Shown here one piece after another: positions 11,076 through 23,179 of a stretch of DNA of 64,000 nt. The notes beneath the pieces are model-generated. The model ran no database searches. It was given only the letters and a program-made list of their open reading frames with translations, and had not been told where the DNA came from. The position numbers were made by a program, and so were the translations under genes. Every line of letters begins with the position of its first letter. Positions within the stretch are counted from its first letter, which is position 1. The DNA comes from Tetracentron sinense (lineage: Eukaryota > Streptophyta > Magnoliopsida > Trochodendrales > Trochodendraceae). Location of the stretch: the NCBI GenBank assembly GCA_015143295.1, contig CM026560.1, positions 7,008,501-7,072,500 on the forward strand. The letters are read 5' to 3'.

Positions 11076-11163
11076 CCAGAAATTTATGGCAGTTGGAGAT
11101 GCATTTAATGTGATCTTCCCGTTATAAATATAGTCGTTGAAGGCTTTGAAGACGTGGACGGGT

Positions 11164-11752
11164 CATCCAGTCGGTTGGATGCAAGCATCTAGTCGTCTGG
11201 ATGATCGCAAAGCCCAGACGTTAAATCTGGACTTTCATCCAGTCGTCTGGATGCTAGCATCCAGTTGTCTATATGATGCTGATCATCTCCAAATCCATAT
11301 TTTTCAACTTTTAATGATTCAAATAGTTTCCAAATACCTTTGAATAACTTTATAAAGATAATTTTCAAAGTTTTATGATCATTAAAATATATTAGAATGA
11401 TTTTCTAATGGTCGTGAATGATTTGAAAAACTGGAAAATCGGTTTAGAGCCAAACTCACGTTTTGGCCTATCCAGTTGTCTGGATGGGACCATCCAGTCA
11501 ACTGGATGGTGCATTCTCTTGTACACATCTGATTTTCATTCTTTTAACACTTTGATTCAATTGCAAAACCTTTTTCCTTTGATTATAAATATGATAGACA
11601 TCTTTTTAAGATCATTTAAAAGGTATAAGATTGTTTTCCATTGATCTTTAGATTGATCAATGAGTGCAAACCGAAGAGTTTACGCATAGAGGCTTGAATC
11701 CATATTTCTGGCCTATCCAGTCGTCTGGATGGGACCATCCAATCGACTAGAT
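11164..11752 (-). promoter_or_regulatory. Four pairs of ATCCAGTCGACTGGAT-type palindromes
   Basis: Eight 16-bp boxes start at 11164/11187, 11237/11259, 11470/11492 and 11715/11737. The centre varies (GTCGTC, GTTGTC, GTCAAC, GTCGGT), while the ATCCA/TGGAT arms are mostly kept. Start-to-start spacing inside a pair is 22-23 bp. On the minus strand the array lies upstream of the TATA box at 11062-11075 (CTATAAATAAAG). Confidence 0.75.
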
Positions 11753-12313
11753 GGTGCAATATCTGCACCAATCCGGTTTTTCAAACCTTTAGATATAAGA
11801 TTGATTTCCGATGTTTTGTATTTGACTTTTTAAAGATTGTTAACTCATTTTAAGATCCTTAATCATATTTTAATTTGTTCTTTAAGGATCCTAAGGTCTT
11901 TCTAAGTAATTGAGCTTTTTCAACAACCAATCATTAAAGATTTTTTTACAAAAAGTCCTAAATCCTTTTCCTACCTAAAAGATGACTTTCTTGAGCCTTG
12001 GATCTTCAACATGTGCTTTAATACTTGATATCTTCCAAGATGTCTTTTTCTTCTTTTGGTAGAGTTTGACATGAACTTCTTTGAGGTCTTTTTGGTTGCT
12101 TTAAGCTTTTTTTTGAGACTTTGACTTCTTTGCACTTCTTACTTTTGATGACATATTCATGACTTGAATTGAATGGGCAGCTAATGCCTTTAGGTCACTA
12201 TTTTCCATAATCACTTAAGATGACATTAGTAACCTTAAAAGTCATTTCATTATTGAAGTTATCATCAAAATCAATTAGGGTCCTTGAGTTGTAACCTTTC
12301 GGCTAACACTTGT

Positions 12314-12878
12314 TCCCAAGTTGCTTCTTGCCATACCCTGATACCGCCAGATAACCTTTGACTAATGGAACGGTTTTGTTCCTAAGTATATTTTCTCTTC
12401 TATCTAAAATCTTGACTTGTTGCTCTTCAAAAGACAAGTCTCCTTATACTTGAATAGGTTCATTTCGAATTACGTGTGATGGGTCCGACAAGTACCTTCT
12501 CAACATGGATATGTGAAATACGTTGTAGACCTTGGCTAGCTCGGGTGATAGTGCAAGTCTATAGGCCACTTCCCCAATCTTTGTTAGTATCTCGAATGGA
12601 CCAATGAAACAAGGACTTAGCTTTCCCTGTTTACTAAGTCTCATAATTCTTGGAGGGAGAAATCTTCAGGAACACATAATCACCCACTTGAAACTCTATC
12701 TCTTCTCTTGTCATCCACAAACTCTTCTATCGACTCTGAGATGTTTGTAGCCTAACACGAATGAGCCAGATCTTTTTGGTAGTTTCATGGATCAATTCAG
12801 GGCCCAATAGTTTATGCTCACCAACTTCATTCCAACACACAGGTGACCTGCAACTCCTCTCATAGAGAACCGCGTAAG
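12314..12878 (-). pseudogene. Gypsy integrase C-terminus and chromodomain start
   Basis: The minus strand encodes the end of integrase (SCRSPVCWNEVGEHKLLGPEL), the GPF/Y-like module (GPFEILTKIGEVAYRLALSPE, then [21 protein letters not shown]) and the first part of a chromodomain up to EATWE. Stops and shifts break the frame. Upstream coding continues at 15056 across the LTR insert; downstream coding continues below 10434. Confidence 0.8.
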
Positions 12879-15055
12879 TGTTGGACATATATGCCCTCGA
12901 AAGCCAATAAGAGACTTTTCTATGTTGATTAGACAAGCATCATATTCACACAACCAACTATAAAGGGTATTTATATTAATTACTGTCTCATATGATGATG
13001 ACATAAAGTTCCATAGGTAACATTGTAGGAAAATCATGCAAAGGTTGCGAGGAGATATGATTTTCCGGTTCCTTGTAAACCTAATATTGTTCGAAGCCTC
13101 TAGAATACTGGTTGGGCGCCGTACTTCATCATGACTTGCACATGTGTAGTTCTATGAGATAGTGTGATGAATCTCATTCACAGAGAGTGGTGACTCTTGA
13201 CTAACATGTGAGTATATGTAGCAAGTACATAATACTGAACGGGGTCACTAGTGGATACCCTATGGAATACACTGTCAGATTATATTAGGGTTATCCATTT
13301 GACAAATTGTCCTTAGACCTGAGAGGTTAACATCTTCTCAGACATTTGTCTATATGGCTTTGATGTGCCAATCGGCAATGTCCAATACACAGGACTAACT
13401 CCGGGTACGTTGGGTCATGTACACTATGTTTGGAGAAGTGTGTAAACACTCAATAAGGAATCCACAACTCCTTAATTGGAGATAATGATATCAAGGTGAT
13501 ACTTGTTGAACTGAACTGTTAAATCCAGTACTGGTGCTTTTCGGTAAAATGGTCTTTATCGAAGTTGATATTTTTAATATGGAAAAGTATATATAAATAT
13601 ATATGTCAGTTCTTTTCTAATGTTTCTTCAAAAGTGTTTTGGAGGTTCTGTTCAATGAAAAGTAATCATGAGAAAAAGTTCTATTCATAAGCTAGGGACT
13701 AAGACAGTGGAATTGTTCCAATCCCGGAAGCTTACATGTGATATCGGAATGTGGAAGGATTTATTTGTAAATATATTGTGAGATGGTACTTACAAGCAAT
13801 TCTCTAATTTCTGGAGGTTAATCACATTGTGTTAATGGACATTAATTGTGATTGGTGGAAGTCCAGGGACTTAGATAACATTCTATGATCCTAATGGAGT
13901 TTTAGGAAAGGTGTTTCCTAGTAACAATGCTTCAACCAAAAAGGTGAAGTACTTGGTCCCACAACCGGAAATAGGAGATCCCTTTAGATCCCACACACAA
14001 GGACCTTCTTAAAGTATTTAATTTAATTTATAATTAAATTAATTAATTTCTCTAAGTAATCACTATATGGTATAGTGAAGCTCTAAAAGGTGGAATCACA
14101 TTAGATGTGAAAAACCAAATGGGTAGGACCCATTGGGAATTATTATAAAAGAATAATTCAAGTGACCAAGAGGGTTTTGGAAACCCTTTGGGCGTGTGGA
14201 GTGGGACCCACCTAGGGTGGGACGCCCACTTTATGGAGGAAGTTTTATTTTAATTAGTTTCTAATTAATTAACACCTTATTGGATAAGGTTAGTTAGTTA
14301 GTTAGTTAGTTACTAATTAAAGATTCTCTAATTATTAGGGATTCCATTAGTTGGTTACTAATTCAAGATTCCTTATTGGATAAGGATAAGATTAGTTACT
14401 AATGGATAAGGTGGGTTTCTTTTAAGATTCATCCTAATTGGATTAGGAGAATAATCAATAAAGGAAACTATTGAGGAATCCTAATTGGATTAGGATAAGG
14501 TTAATGAATTATAATTGGATTACAATTCAAGCAACCAAGAGGGAACTTATATAAAGGATTGGATGCCCAACCCTTTAAGATATATAATTCTCCAGAATTT
14601 TTTCTTCTCTCCCTCTCCTAAAACCTCACGCCCTCCCCTCTCTCTCCTTGAGGTGTACGGTCACACCCATCTCTCTCTTCTTTTGTCTTCTTGATTGGAT
14701 CTTGAGGAAAAGCAAGAATTCATCTTGTTCATCAAGAAAGGTTTTTGATCAATAAATATTTGATCTTTATTCAAGATTCCTAGAGCTGGAAATTTGGAAG
14801 GGCCATTAGCTTCTATTAGAGAAAGCTTTAAAGGAAAAAGAAGGTTCGTGTGAATCGACAGGAGACTTGACACTTGTGAAGTTTTGCGAGTACTATTCTA
14901 ACGTGGATTTGACTTAACAATTTCTAAGTCGCAAAGGTGAATGTTATTCTAACCTTCATTGAATAAAAATCAATTAGAATCTTAGTCAGATCTTGGGATT
15001 CGATGTATGCCCCCTAAGAACTGTGTTTCTAAAATTAAAAAGAGGCATACTTTCA
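12879..15055 (+). repeat. Solo LTR (TGTTGGACAT family, 2177 bp) with TSD GTAAG
   Basis: It starts TGTTGGACATATATGCCC and ends GAGGCATACTTTCA. A perfect 5-bp duplication GTAAG flanks it at 12874-12878 and 15056-15060, inside the integrase of the older gypsy element. An inverted second copy occupies 62577-64000 and a short third fragment lies at 46118-46195. A related family member forms the LTR at 53225-57545. No coding region is present. The superfamily is not certain; Copia is possible. Confidence 0.88.
14275..14495 (+). promoter_or_regulatory. AT-rich palindromes and TATA box in solo LTR
   Basis: Inverted repeats CCTTATTGGATAAGG (14275, 14371) and TCCTAATTGGATTAGGA (14432, 14479) lie just upstream of the TATA box TATATAAA at 14548-14555. 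The inverted copy at 63125-63365 has the same arrangement next to CCTATAAAAGG (minus strand, near 63091). Confidence 0.6.
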
Positions 15056-16153
15056 GTAAGGAGCCATTTGAATGCTCACATGGTAACTATTGTTGTGGGC
15101 GAATTCAATGAGTGGCAAGTGATCATCCCAACCACCTTGGAAGTCCAAGCTACATGTTTGTAACATGCCTTCCAATGGCTAGATCATTGGTTTCGATTTT
15201 CGTGTATTTGTGGGTGAAATGCCTTGCTCATGTCTAATCTAGTCCCAATGCTTCTTTGAGGCTCTGCCAGAAATTTGAAGTAAACCTTGGATCTCGATCT
15301 GACACTATCAAAACAGACACCCCATGTAACTTCACAATCTCACGGATGTAAAGCTTTGCAAGATTATTCAAGGTAATAGTATTCTTGATTCCCAAGAAAT
15401 ATGCCAAGCATCATGTCCACATCGGATAAGTAACCTAGCTGATCTCTTATGTTGTACTTTGACCTATTGGCATACTAAGATTACATCATGTCCGCATTGG
15501 GTCTTGGTTAAGCCAACCACAAAGTACATGGCATCATGTCCACAACGGATAATGGGTTCAGTAACCTAGCTGGTCTCTGGTGTTGTACTTTGACTAGTTG
15601 GTATACTAGGCATCTTACCACATACTTTGTAATGTCCCTTTTCATCACATTCCACTAGTAATTCAATTTTAAATTGTGATACATTTTCGTACTTCCTGGG
15701 TGCATGGTGAATCGGAACTTATGAGCTTCAACCATCAACTCCTTTAGTTCTGGATTTCTTGGTATACATACACAACCTCTAAATCATAGTATTTCATTGG
15801 ACAAAGTTTGGAAGTAGTTTGTATAACCCTTCTCCTTGAGTGCCATCAATTCTTCATTTTGGGCCTGTGCTTCTTGGATTTGTTGTAGTAACACGAGCTG
15901 AGCTTGCACACTGATCAATACTACATTAGATCTTCTTTCTTCAATATTAAGATACCAGTTCGTCAGTCTTCCGGCTCAAGGCATCAACAAGACAACAACT
16001 ACGTTTCCTTTACCTGAATGGTATTGGATAGTGCAGTCATAATCCTTTAAGAATTTCATCTATTTGCGTTATCGCATATTGAGCTCTTTTTGAGAGAACA
16101 AGTATTTCAAACTTTTGTGGTAGTATACATTGTTAGCTTCTCCCAATATAGGT
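15056..16153 (-). pseudogene. Gypsy RNase H end and integrase, decayed
   Basis: The minus strand shows the end of RNase H ([19 protein letters not shown], then KFLKDYDCTIQYHSGKGN), the integrase zinc site region, and the segment up to EFAHNNSYHVSIQMAP, where the solo LTR interrupts. Stops and frameshifts are frequent. The RNase H coding is cut at 16153 by the LTR that ends at 19926 and resumes there. Confidence 0.7.
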
Positions 16154-17269
16154 TGTGACGCCCCGAACTTGCGCCTAAGGAATCAAGTTTTGAGACGCGC
16201 GCTCGTTCGTCATAACCACGCATGCGAAAGACTTTACTCGCGAAAATGCGGAGATTTTGAACTTTTCTTATGAGCTTACATAAGCAATAACAACTGATCA
16301 TCACAATAACCCATAAGAAGCAAATGCGCTACCTCACTGGCTACAGTAGCCTTTACTTTTGGTGCTACAATTACGTCGGTACTCTTTCCAAACTCTATTA
16401 AGCGTAGCTCCTTGCTAATTGGCAACCGCTTCAAAATTTGAAGACACAAAATGAGAGGAGGGAGCTATAAAGCCCGACAAAATCCACAATCCATCTAGGC
16501 TATTTTCCACCTAGTAACAATCATCAATAACAATATAATATTACAATTTAGTTCTCATATTATAATAATATATCATATCGTAAACCACGACCCGAGGTCA
16601 CCCAGGGCTATTTCACCCTATCCTGAGGTTCTCAACCTCTAATTGCCAAGTTCACACAATCACTGTTCATGATAACAAATTACCGTTCTATTCTTGAGTC
16701 CACAGACTCATTATCCATTCCAAAATCCATTATCATCATACAACTCCATTACCATGACATCCCTTACTACCATGATAACTATCGAGATCATTTGGCTTAC
16801 ATCCAATGAAATCGAACCTTAAGTCCTTATACTTCGTACAATCTTGAGTCCCTAGACTCATCACACAATCCACATCTTGTACCATCTCAAGGCATATTTA
16901 AGTACAGTGATCCTTATTCATTTAGCTGTCTTGGGACATACTTAAGTACAACGATCCCCATTCCTCAACCTTTATTGGGTCATCTCTTGAATCTATGAGG
17001 CATTTCACCTCAAAGTATCTTGTCTATCGAAACTCAACCTTTAGGGTCATCCTTGAATCCACAAGGCCTTTCACCTCTAGGTCTCTTGTTACCCTCAGAC
17101 TCACCCTATCTTGGGTCATCCTCTGCTGAATTCAGAAGGCCTTTCACCACAAGGTACTGTTGGAACATACCGAAGTATAGAAGTCCCCACTCCTCAAGCC
17201 AACATTCATTTCTCCTGACAAAATCAGAAAGAATCACTGGATAACACTCCACCCACTCCCGATCACGCA

Positions 17270-17815
17270 CCTCGCCAAAGAGGAACCATGAATATTAATC
17301 CACTACTCCCAACGATCAGTCACGCACCTTGCCAAAGAGGAACCATGAATATTAATCTACCACTCCCGACGATTAGTCATGCACCTCGCCAAAGAAGATC
17401 CATGAATATTAATCCACTGCTTCCGATGATCAGTTATGCACCTCACCAAAGAGGATCCATGGATATTAATCCACCACTCTCGACGATCAGTCACGCACCT
17501 CGCCAAAGAGGATCCATAGATATCAATCCACCCACTCCTGACGATCAGTCACGCACCTCGCCAAAGAGGAACCATGAATATTAATCCACCAGTCCCGATG
17601 ATCAGTCACTCACCTCGCCAAAGAGGATCCATGAATATTAATCCACCACTTCCGACGATCAGTCACGCACTTCGTCAAAGAGGATCCATGGATATCAATC
17701 TACCCACTCCCGACAATCAGTCACGCACCTCGTCAAAGAGGATCCATGGATATCAATCCACCCACTCCCGACGATTAGTCACGCACCTCGTCAAAGAGAA
17801 TCTCTGGATATTTTT
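17270..17815 (-). repeat. Tandem array of about ten 57-bp units
   Basis: Units share CTCGCCAAAGAGGATCCATG and GACGATCAGTCACGCAC and recur every 57-58 bp. Because 57 is divisible by three, long repetitive reading frames appear by chance on the plus strand. It is an internal minisatellite of the LTR. Confidence 0.85.
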
Positions 17816-18429
17816 CCACACATAACCTGGGCCTTCACCCGATGACTGCCATGAATAACACCCCTGACATATCACACTTTGTCAGGAACAACACCTTTGA
17901 TATATCACACTTTGTCAGGAACCGCCTCTGACATCAAATCTTGTCATCAAATCTCGTTAGGCACAATACCTCTGACATCAAATTCTGTCAGACACTTGCA
18001 TCACATTACTTAATCTAACCTCTGTTGGGATGTACCTGCCCCTGTAGAACCTCATCCCTCAAGACAACTATCCTGTACATCACAGTCTCTATTGGGTGCA
18101 TACCTGCCGACACAGGACAATGTTTTCCCAAAGTAACATTATTGAGTTCGTAAACTCAATACATCACTGGGTCCATAGACCTTAATCAAACCTGGGCCCA
18201 TAGGCCCAATGTCATCCTAACTCTCCCGACTATCAGTCACGGAGAAACTCCGGCTCTTAAGAGATACCGCATCTCCGGACCTAGTTAAAGAGGGATCACA
18301 GATAACATTTTAGACAGGTTAGGTTTTCTAACCATAGGAAATCCCTAATTATTCAAGCCCTACTTGAATAATTGAACCATTTGGACCTCACGTCTAAGGA
18401 CCAAGTCCAAGGTATGCCGTTCCAGTGTG

Positions 18430-18640
18430 GAACGTTATCTGGCCGATAAACCTTTTCATCGCCTTACCCACGTTCAAAGATCATTACATCATACCAGTTG
18501 TTTCGATAGGGAACATATCCGGGCCGATGAGTCCATCCATCGCCCTACAAACACTCAAACACCATTACATCATACAAGGTTGTTCCGATAAGGAACTTAT
18601 CCGGGCTGATGGGTCCATCCATTATCGTCCTCTATGACAC
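18430..18640 (-). repeat. Three degenerate ~85-bp tandem units
   Basis: Units share (A/T)TATCCGGGCCGATGAGTCC and CATTACATCATAC. It is another minisatellite inside the same LTR. Confidence 0.6.
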
Positions 18641-18758
18641 TCAAATCAACTTTTTGTCACCTTAGAGTGACGATCCATCATACCCGGGACCTAATCCGGA
18701 CTCCCCGAGGGTCCACTCGAAGTCCCTACATCACCACAACCCAAAAACCCATTTTGGG

Positions 18759-18840
18759 CACTGGCGATCGATCGCCAGTGCTGGTCGGTCGCTCAGGCAT
18801 TTGCATGTCGACGATCGATCGCTTATACGGGGTGATTGAT
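18759..18840 (-). promoter_or_regulatory. GATCGATC palindromes in the 3.8 kb LTR
   Basis: A perfect 22-bp palindrome with half-site CACTGGCGATC occupies 18759-18780. Further cores CGATCGATCG (18811-18820) and GATTGATC (18833-18840) follow. Unlike in the other LTRs, these lie about 600 bp downstream of the predicted TATA box on the minus strand. Confidence 0.5.
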
Positions 18841-19926
18841 CGTCCACTGCACAGTGAGCCTAAATCCAGGGTTTTTACACCTTAGACCGAGGGCTACACC
18901 CTTCTACTCATTTTCCATGCATATCCACCCTTCCATACTTCATCCACGGGGTCTTCGACCCACGCCAAACAAAATCCATACATTTCACATAAAATAATAG
19001 CTTAAAAGTATAGAGAATAGAGAAGAGGGAAGGGGTTTTACCTCTTTCACGTACTTTGAGACTCCAGGGGAAGAAAAGAACGCCGCTAATGTGCTTAGAA
19101 TAACGATCAACCACCAGGTAGAGCGTCTCTCTCTCTAACTCGCACTTTCTCTATAATTTTTCATTTTTCTCTCTCTACACACCAACCGAGGCACCGGGGA
19201 AGAAATCGGATGCCGCCAACACGTCAGGAGCATCGAAATATTCCAAGGTAGGTTCCCCTTTTCTTTTCTCTTCTCTCTCTCCCTTTCTCTCTTTCTAGAT
19301 GTTCTCTCTCTAGAAAATAGAGTTTGGCTGGCCAAACTCCACCGTGAGTAAAAATGTGCAGAATGAGGGTCTGACCCCTCTTTTATAGGCAAGTGGTGGG
19401 GTGAAATCATGTGCAAAGCACATGACCATTAATGGTGTGGAGAGTTGATCGGGTCAACTCGTTTGATCGGTTTTTCTTGATTTTTCCGTGCATACGGCTT
19501 CCAAAACCTTATCACACGAAGTTTGATTTTTACGAAACTTTAGGTGACAGACGGTCGTCCTCACGGTCAACCAACACGCTGTGGTACCAGCCGCACAGAT
19601 TTCTATTAAAATCCTCACGAAACATCGAGTACTAACGGAACTTCAGAAATTTTTAAATTTCCTATTTTCTCGATTTTCTTATGCATAAGACCTCCGCGGT
19701 CTCGCGAATCGATACACTACGGAACCAGTATGACAGTTTATCGTCCAGATAGTCGATCCATACATTGTGTACGATTTTCGAGAAAAAACACTGAAGTTTT
19801 ATCGGTACAATCCAATCCCGAGTAAAACCCATTTCTTACCAATTTAACAAACACTTAACTAATTAATCTCTGTTAAGGATCTATAATCCCATACTTTTAT
19901 TTATATTAAAATTCCGGGTCGTTACA

Positions 19927-21290
19927 TAATGTCTCCATGTTTTCAGTGCAAACACGATCTTTGCAAGCTCCAGATCGTGAATAGGGTAATTGTTCTCATG
20001 CAAATTTAACTACTTGGATGCATATGCAATAACCTTTCTATGCTGCATCAGTACACATTCCAATCCCTTATGAGATGCGTCACAGTAGACTTCAAATCCA
20101 CGTGCTTCAGAGGGGAATGCCAAAATGGGAGCTATGGTCAATCGACGCTTAAGCTCTTGGAAGCTCTTTTCTCTTGCTGGAGTCCACTCAAACTTGATTT
20201 TCTTTTTCGTCAACTCAAATAGTGTGGCAGCTATCTTTGAGAATCCTTCTATGAATCTTTGGTGATATCCTGCTTAGCCTAGAAAATTTCGAATCTCAGT
20301 GACAGTTGTAGGCCTTTCCATTTATTAACTGCCTGAATCTTAGATGGATCTCCAGAAATCCCATCCCTTGATACAATGTGCCCTAAGAAGGATACTTTAT
20401 CCAACCCGAATTCACATTTCGAGAATTTAGTGAATTATTGATTTCCCCTTGAGGTCCAAAGTGTGATCTTTAGGTGCTCTTCATGCTTCGCTCTGCTTGG
20501 CGAGTAAATGAGGATATCGTCAATGAATACTACTATGAATTGGTCCAGATATGGTTTAAAAAGCAGTTCATCATTTCCATGAATGCCACATGTGCATTGA
20601 TTAACCCAAATGGCATAACTAGAAACTTAGTGTCCATAAAGATCTGAAAGGCCGTCTTCTGAGTATCCTCCTTAATTTTTAGTTGATGATACCCCGACCT
20701 CAAATCGATTTTCAAGAACACTTGTGATCCTTGTAGTTAATCAAAAAGGTCATCGATTCTCGATAGAGGGTATCGATTCTTGATCGTTGCTTGATTCAAC
20801 AGACGATAATCAATGCACAATCACATGACCCCCTTATGTACAACACAAATAACATCAGTGCTCCCCAAAGTGAGATGCTCAGATGTATGAACCCCATATC
20901 TAAAAGATCTTGCAACTGAGTCCTTTAATTCTTGGAGTTCAATGGGAGCTATCTGAGAGGGTGCTTTTGATATCGGAGCTGTTCCAGGTAAGACCTCAAT
21001 CGAAAAGTCAATCTCTCGTGTTGGTTGGAGTCCTGGCCGATCCTCAGAAACACGCCTTGGAACTCTTTTACTACTGGAGTTGTACATCATCCCTTCATCC
21101 TCTTTATCTATTACCACCGAGGCTAAGTAGCCTATAGGCCTTATACACCCTTTCTTGATCATGTTTCGAGCCTTGATTGCTGAAATCAGTTTAAGTGTTT
21201 ATCCTAGAAATTTCATGCACAATAAACCCTGGAATGCTTGGAATCCTAAAAATTACTTTCCTAATACTAAAATCAACTACGGCATGGTAA
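19927..21290 (-). pseudogene. Gypsy protease/RT/RNase H, decayed
   Basis: The minus strand encodes RT blocks ([24 protein letters not shown]) and RNase H ([52 protein letters not shown]). Upstream is the protease-RT linker ([24 protein letters not shown]). Several stops and shifts separate them. RNase H ends abruptly at 19927 where the LTR was inserted. Confidence 0.8.
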
Positions 21291-22214
21291 TCAGTTAAAA
21301 TCATCAGCCCTTTTTGCCACACTGGAAGCAAGCTCCTGAAGCAACTCTACAATCTTTAGATTTGTGTCATTTCCTACCGCATTTCCCGCAAGTGGGTAGT
21401 GGTTCCCTTGTACTGTTCCCTTTCTTGGTATCTTCAATCTTCCTCTTTTTATTATCTTCTTCCATTGATCTTTGATTCCATGACTTACTGACCTTTTTCC
21501 TTTGTCTATAATTGACCTATGAAATCCCTCATGGACTCGCTCCACTTTCAAGGCTCTATCAAGCACTTCTGAGAAAGAGGTGAACTATATCGCTGCCAGT
21601 TATCCCCGGATTGCCGATTTCAGTCCCTCCTCGAACTTACCAGCTCTTCTTTGTATGTCCTCATACAGAACGAGTGGCAAATCGGGACAGCTTGTTGAAA
21701 CTTCCGTTCATACACACTGACCGACATGTCCCTTTGGGCCATTTGTAAAAATTCCATCTCCATCTTTTTCATGGTGGACGAAAAGTACTTCTCGTTAAAC
21801 AACTCCACGAATTTTGCCCACGTGATGGGGCCTTGATTCTCCGGGATGGACCTCTCCACTGTTGCCCACCAATGTTCAGCTCCACCCTCGAGCACATAAA
21901 TAGCAGCTAACTTGGCTTTATCCTCCTCTTCACAAGCCATTACTCGAAAGAGTTCTTCTAACCCCGTATCCAATTCTTTTCTACCAAAGGACCCTTAATC
22001 TCAAGAATGGCATGGGTTGTAGTCTTTTGTACTTCTCCATTCTACTTCCATTTATTTGGTCCAGGGCTGGGATGAGGGGAGCAGCGTTTTGAGCCTGCTG
22101 CTGTATGATTCTTGCTAGTTCTGCAATAGCCTCAAAGGCTCCAGCTACGCCGTTGTGGTTGGCTTTTCTGGATGTCATGTGTCCTATTTGAGGAAACATA
22201 CAATAACTTAGCAT
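21291..22214 (-). pseudogene. Gypsy gag, decayed
   Basis: The minus strand encodes a gag domain (LEGGAEHWW, WAKFVELFNEKYF, MSVSVYERKFQQ) and, near 21300-21400, a zinc knuckle of CX2CX4HX4C type with one position turned into a stop, followed by CFQCGKKG. Frames are broken near 21600 and 21980. Confidence 0.78.
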
Positions 22215-22268
22215 AATACGTTATTTAATAGTTTATTTGCACAAAAAAGTTCATATTCATTTCATCCG

Positions 22269-22299
<31 letters not shown>

Positions 22300-22962
22300 G
22301 AGTACATCCATCAATAACCATATAAGGTCTACAAAACATTACATAACCTAGAACTCTCACACTAACTCCAGTCTTCTAACATGTCGAAATTATCTCCAAC
22401 TCCTTCCTGGCTTCCATCTTCGTTTATGTAGAGTTCTACTGTTGGATGCACCTTATAAGCATTACTGACCTCATCACTCAGTCCCGGTGCTGGTGAGGGA
22501 ACTGCCTGGGGTGCAATGGCTCTATGTATGTCCCTGTACTGGCATGCTGTCAATCTCCTCCGAGGTGATGTCGGCGGGTGGACTGGGGCAACCACTTTGT
22601 GATCTGGTGGTGTGGTGGTTGGACTGGAGCAGCCACTATGTTATCTGGTAGTGGTGGTGGTGGTGGTGGCGGTGGCAGGTGGACTCGAGCAGTGACTATG
22701 TGATCAGGTGATGGTGGCGGGTGGATTGGAACAAACGCTATGCGATCGGGTGGTGGTATTGCTTGGTGTGCTAGGGCACCTTTCCTCGCTGTCGTAAGTA
22801 TTCACACCATTTCCTAAAAACCACAACATTCCTTTGCTTAACCTCAGGTTATTCTAATTTTGTAAATTATCTCTAGTAATCTTTCTAGACACACTACAAC
22901 AGTCTACTTATCCTAAGTATATGTATTATATAAAACATTGCTACGATAAGTGATTGTTTAGT
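22215..22962 (-). other. Leader of the minus-strand gypsy element
   Basis: It lies between the primer site and gag. It contains an AT microsatellite (22268-22296) and four degenerate ~55-65-bp GGTGG-rich repeats (22570-22770). On the minus strand these could encode a proline-rich stretch, possibly an N-terminal gag extension, but the frame is broken. Confidence 0.5.
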
Positions 22963-22974
22963 TTTGATACCAAC
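22963..22974 (-). other. Primer binding site (tRNA-Met type)
   Basis: The minus strand reads TTGGTATCAAAAC directly after the LTR end GGGTCACGACA. It is close to the plant initiator-Met site TGGTATCAGAGC. Confidence 0.7.
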
Positions 22975-23090
22975 TGTCGTGACCCGACTTATTCCTAGAG
23001 TTTCGATGAAAACCCATGATATAATTACGATCGCAAGCTCGACATCAAAGGTAGTGGAAACAAGAATTTTGAACTTTTAACATGAATGGT
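22975..23090 (-). repeat. 5' LTR end of the minus-strand gypsy element
   Basis: Plus-strand TGTCGTGACCCGACTTATTC matches the start of the remnant at 10251. The upper limit is unclear because LINE-derived sequence begins soon after. Confidence 0.55.
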
Positions 23091-23179
23091 AAGGAGTTGG
23101 TGGATCATTTGCGATCCATTTGAAAGTATTTCATCAAAGGTATCTTTCTTCATTTAGACTGCAATTCTGAATAAGATTA

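Larger units (their letters stand above)
10439..12308 (-). repeat. Solo LTR, SIRE/Maximus-like (1870 bp)
   Basis: On the minus strand it begins TGTTAGCCGAAAGGTTACAA and ends with the Copia-type tail CACCCCCCTTTAGGGTCAAT...CCAACA. A perfect 5-bp target duplication CTTGT flanks it (10434-10438 and 12309-12313). It contains no coding region. TTGATTTTGATGATAAC near its minus-strand start is typical of SIRE LTRs. It sits inside the chromodomain codons of the older gypsy element. It carries four pairs of palindromes upstream of a TATA box. Confidence 0.82.
16154..19926 (-). repeat. Gypsy LTR inserted in RNase H (3773 bp)
   Basis: On the minus strand it starts TGTAACGACCCGG and ends GGGGCGTCACA. 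It splits the RNase H codons of the older element: coding stops at WRHY on one side and resumes directly on the other. No 5-bp duplication is evident; the flanks read TAGGT and TAATG. A TATA box lies at 19376-19394 on the minus strand (GCCTATAAAAGAGG). It contains three kinds of internal repeat: a 57-bp array (17270-17815), three ~85-bp units (18430-18640) and GATCGATC palindromes (18759-18840). It could be a solo LTR or a recombined remnant. Confidence 0.72.
10251..23090 (-). mobile_element. Decayed minus-strand Ty3/gypsy element broken by three LTRs
   Basis: Read on the minus strand, the order is 5' LTR end (22975 upward), primer site (22963-22974), gag, protease/RT, RNase H, integrase, chromodomain, polypurine-like tract and 3' LTR remnant (10251-10339). 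The first ~45 bp of the two LTR remnants match (TGTCG(C/T)GACCC...). Subtracting the inserts at 10439-12308, 12879-15055 and 16154-19926 leaves about 4.8 kb of internal sequence, normal for gypsy. All coding parts carry stops. The host site is intron 1 of BTF3, in antisense orientation to the gene. Confidence 0.8.

Noticed and set aside
17288-17825. Two plus-strand reading frames rich in NINPP and ISHAPRQRG
   Set aside because: They are by-products of the 57-bp minisatellite, whose period is divisible by three.
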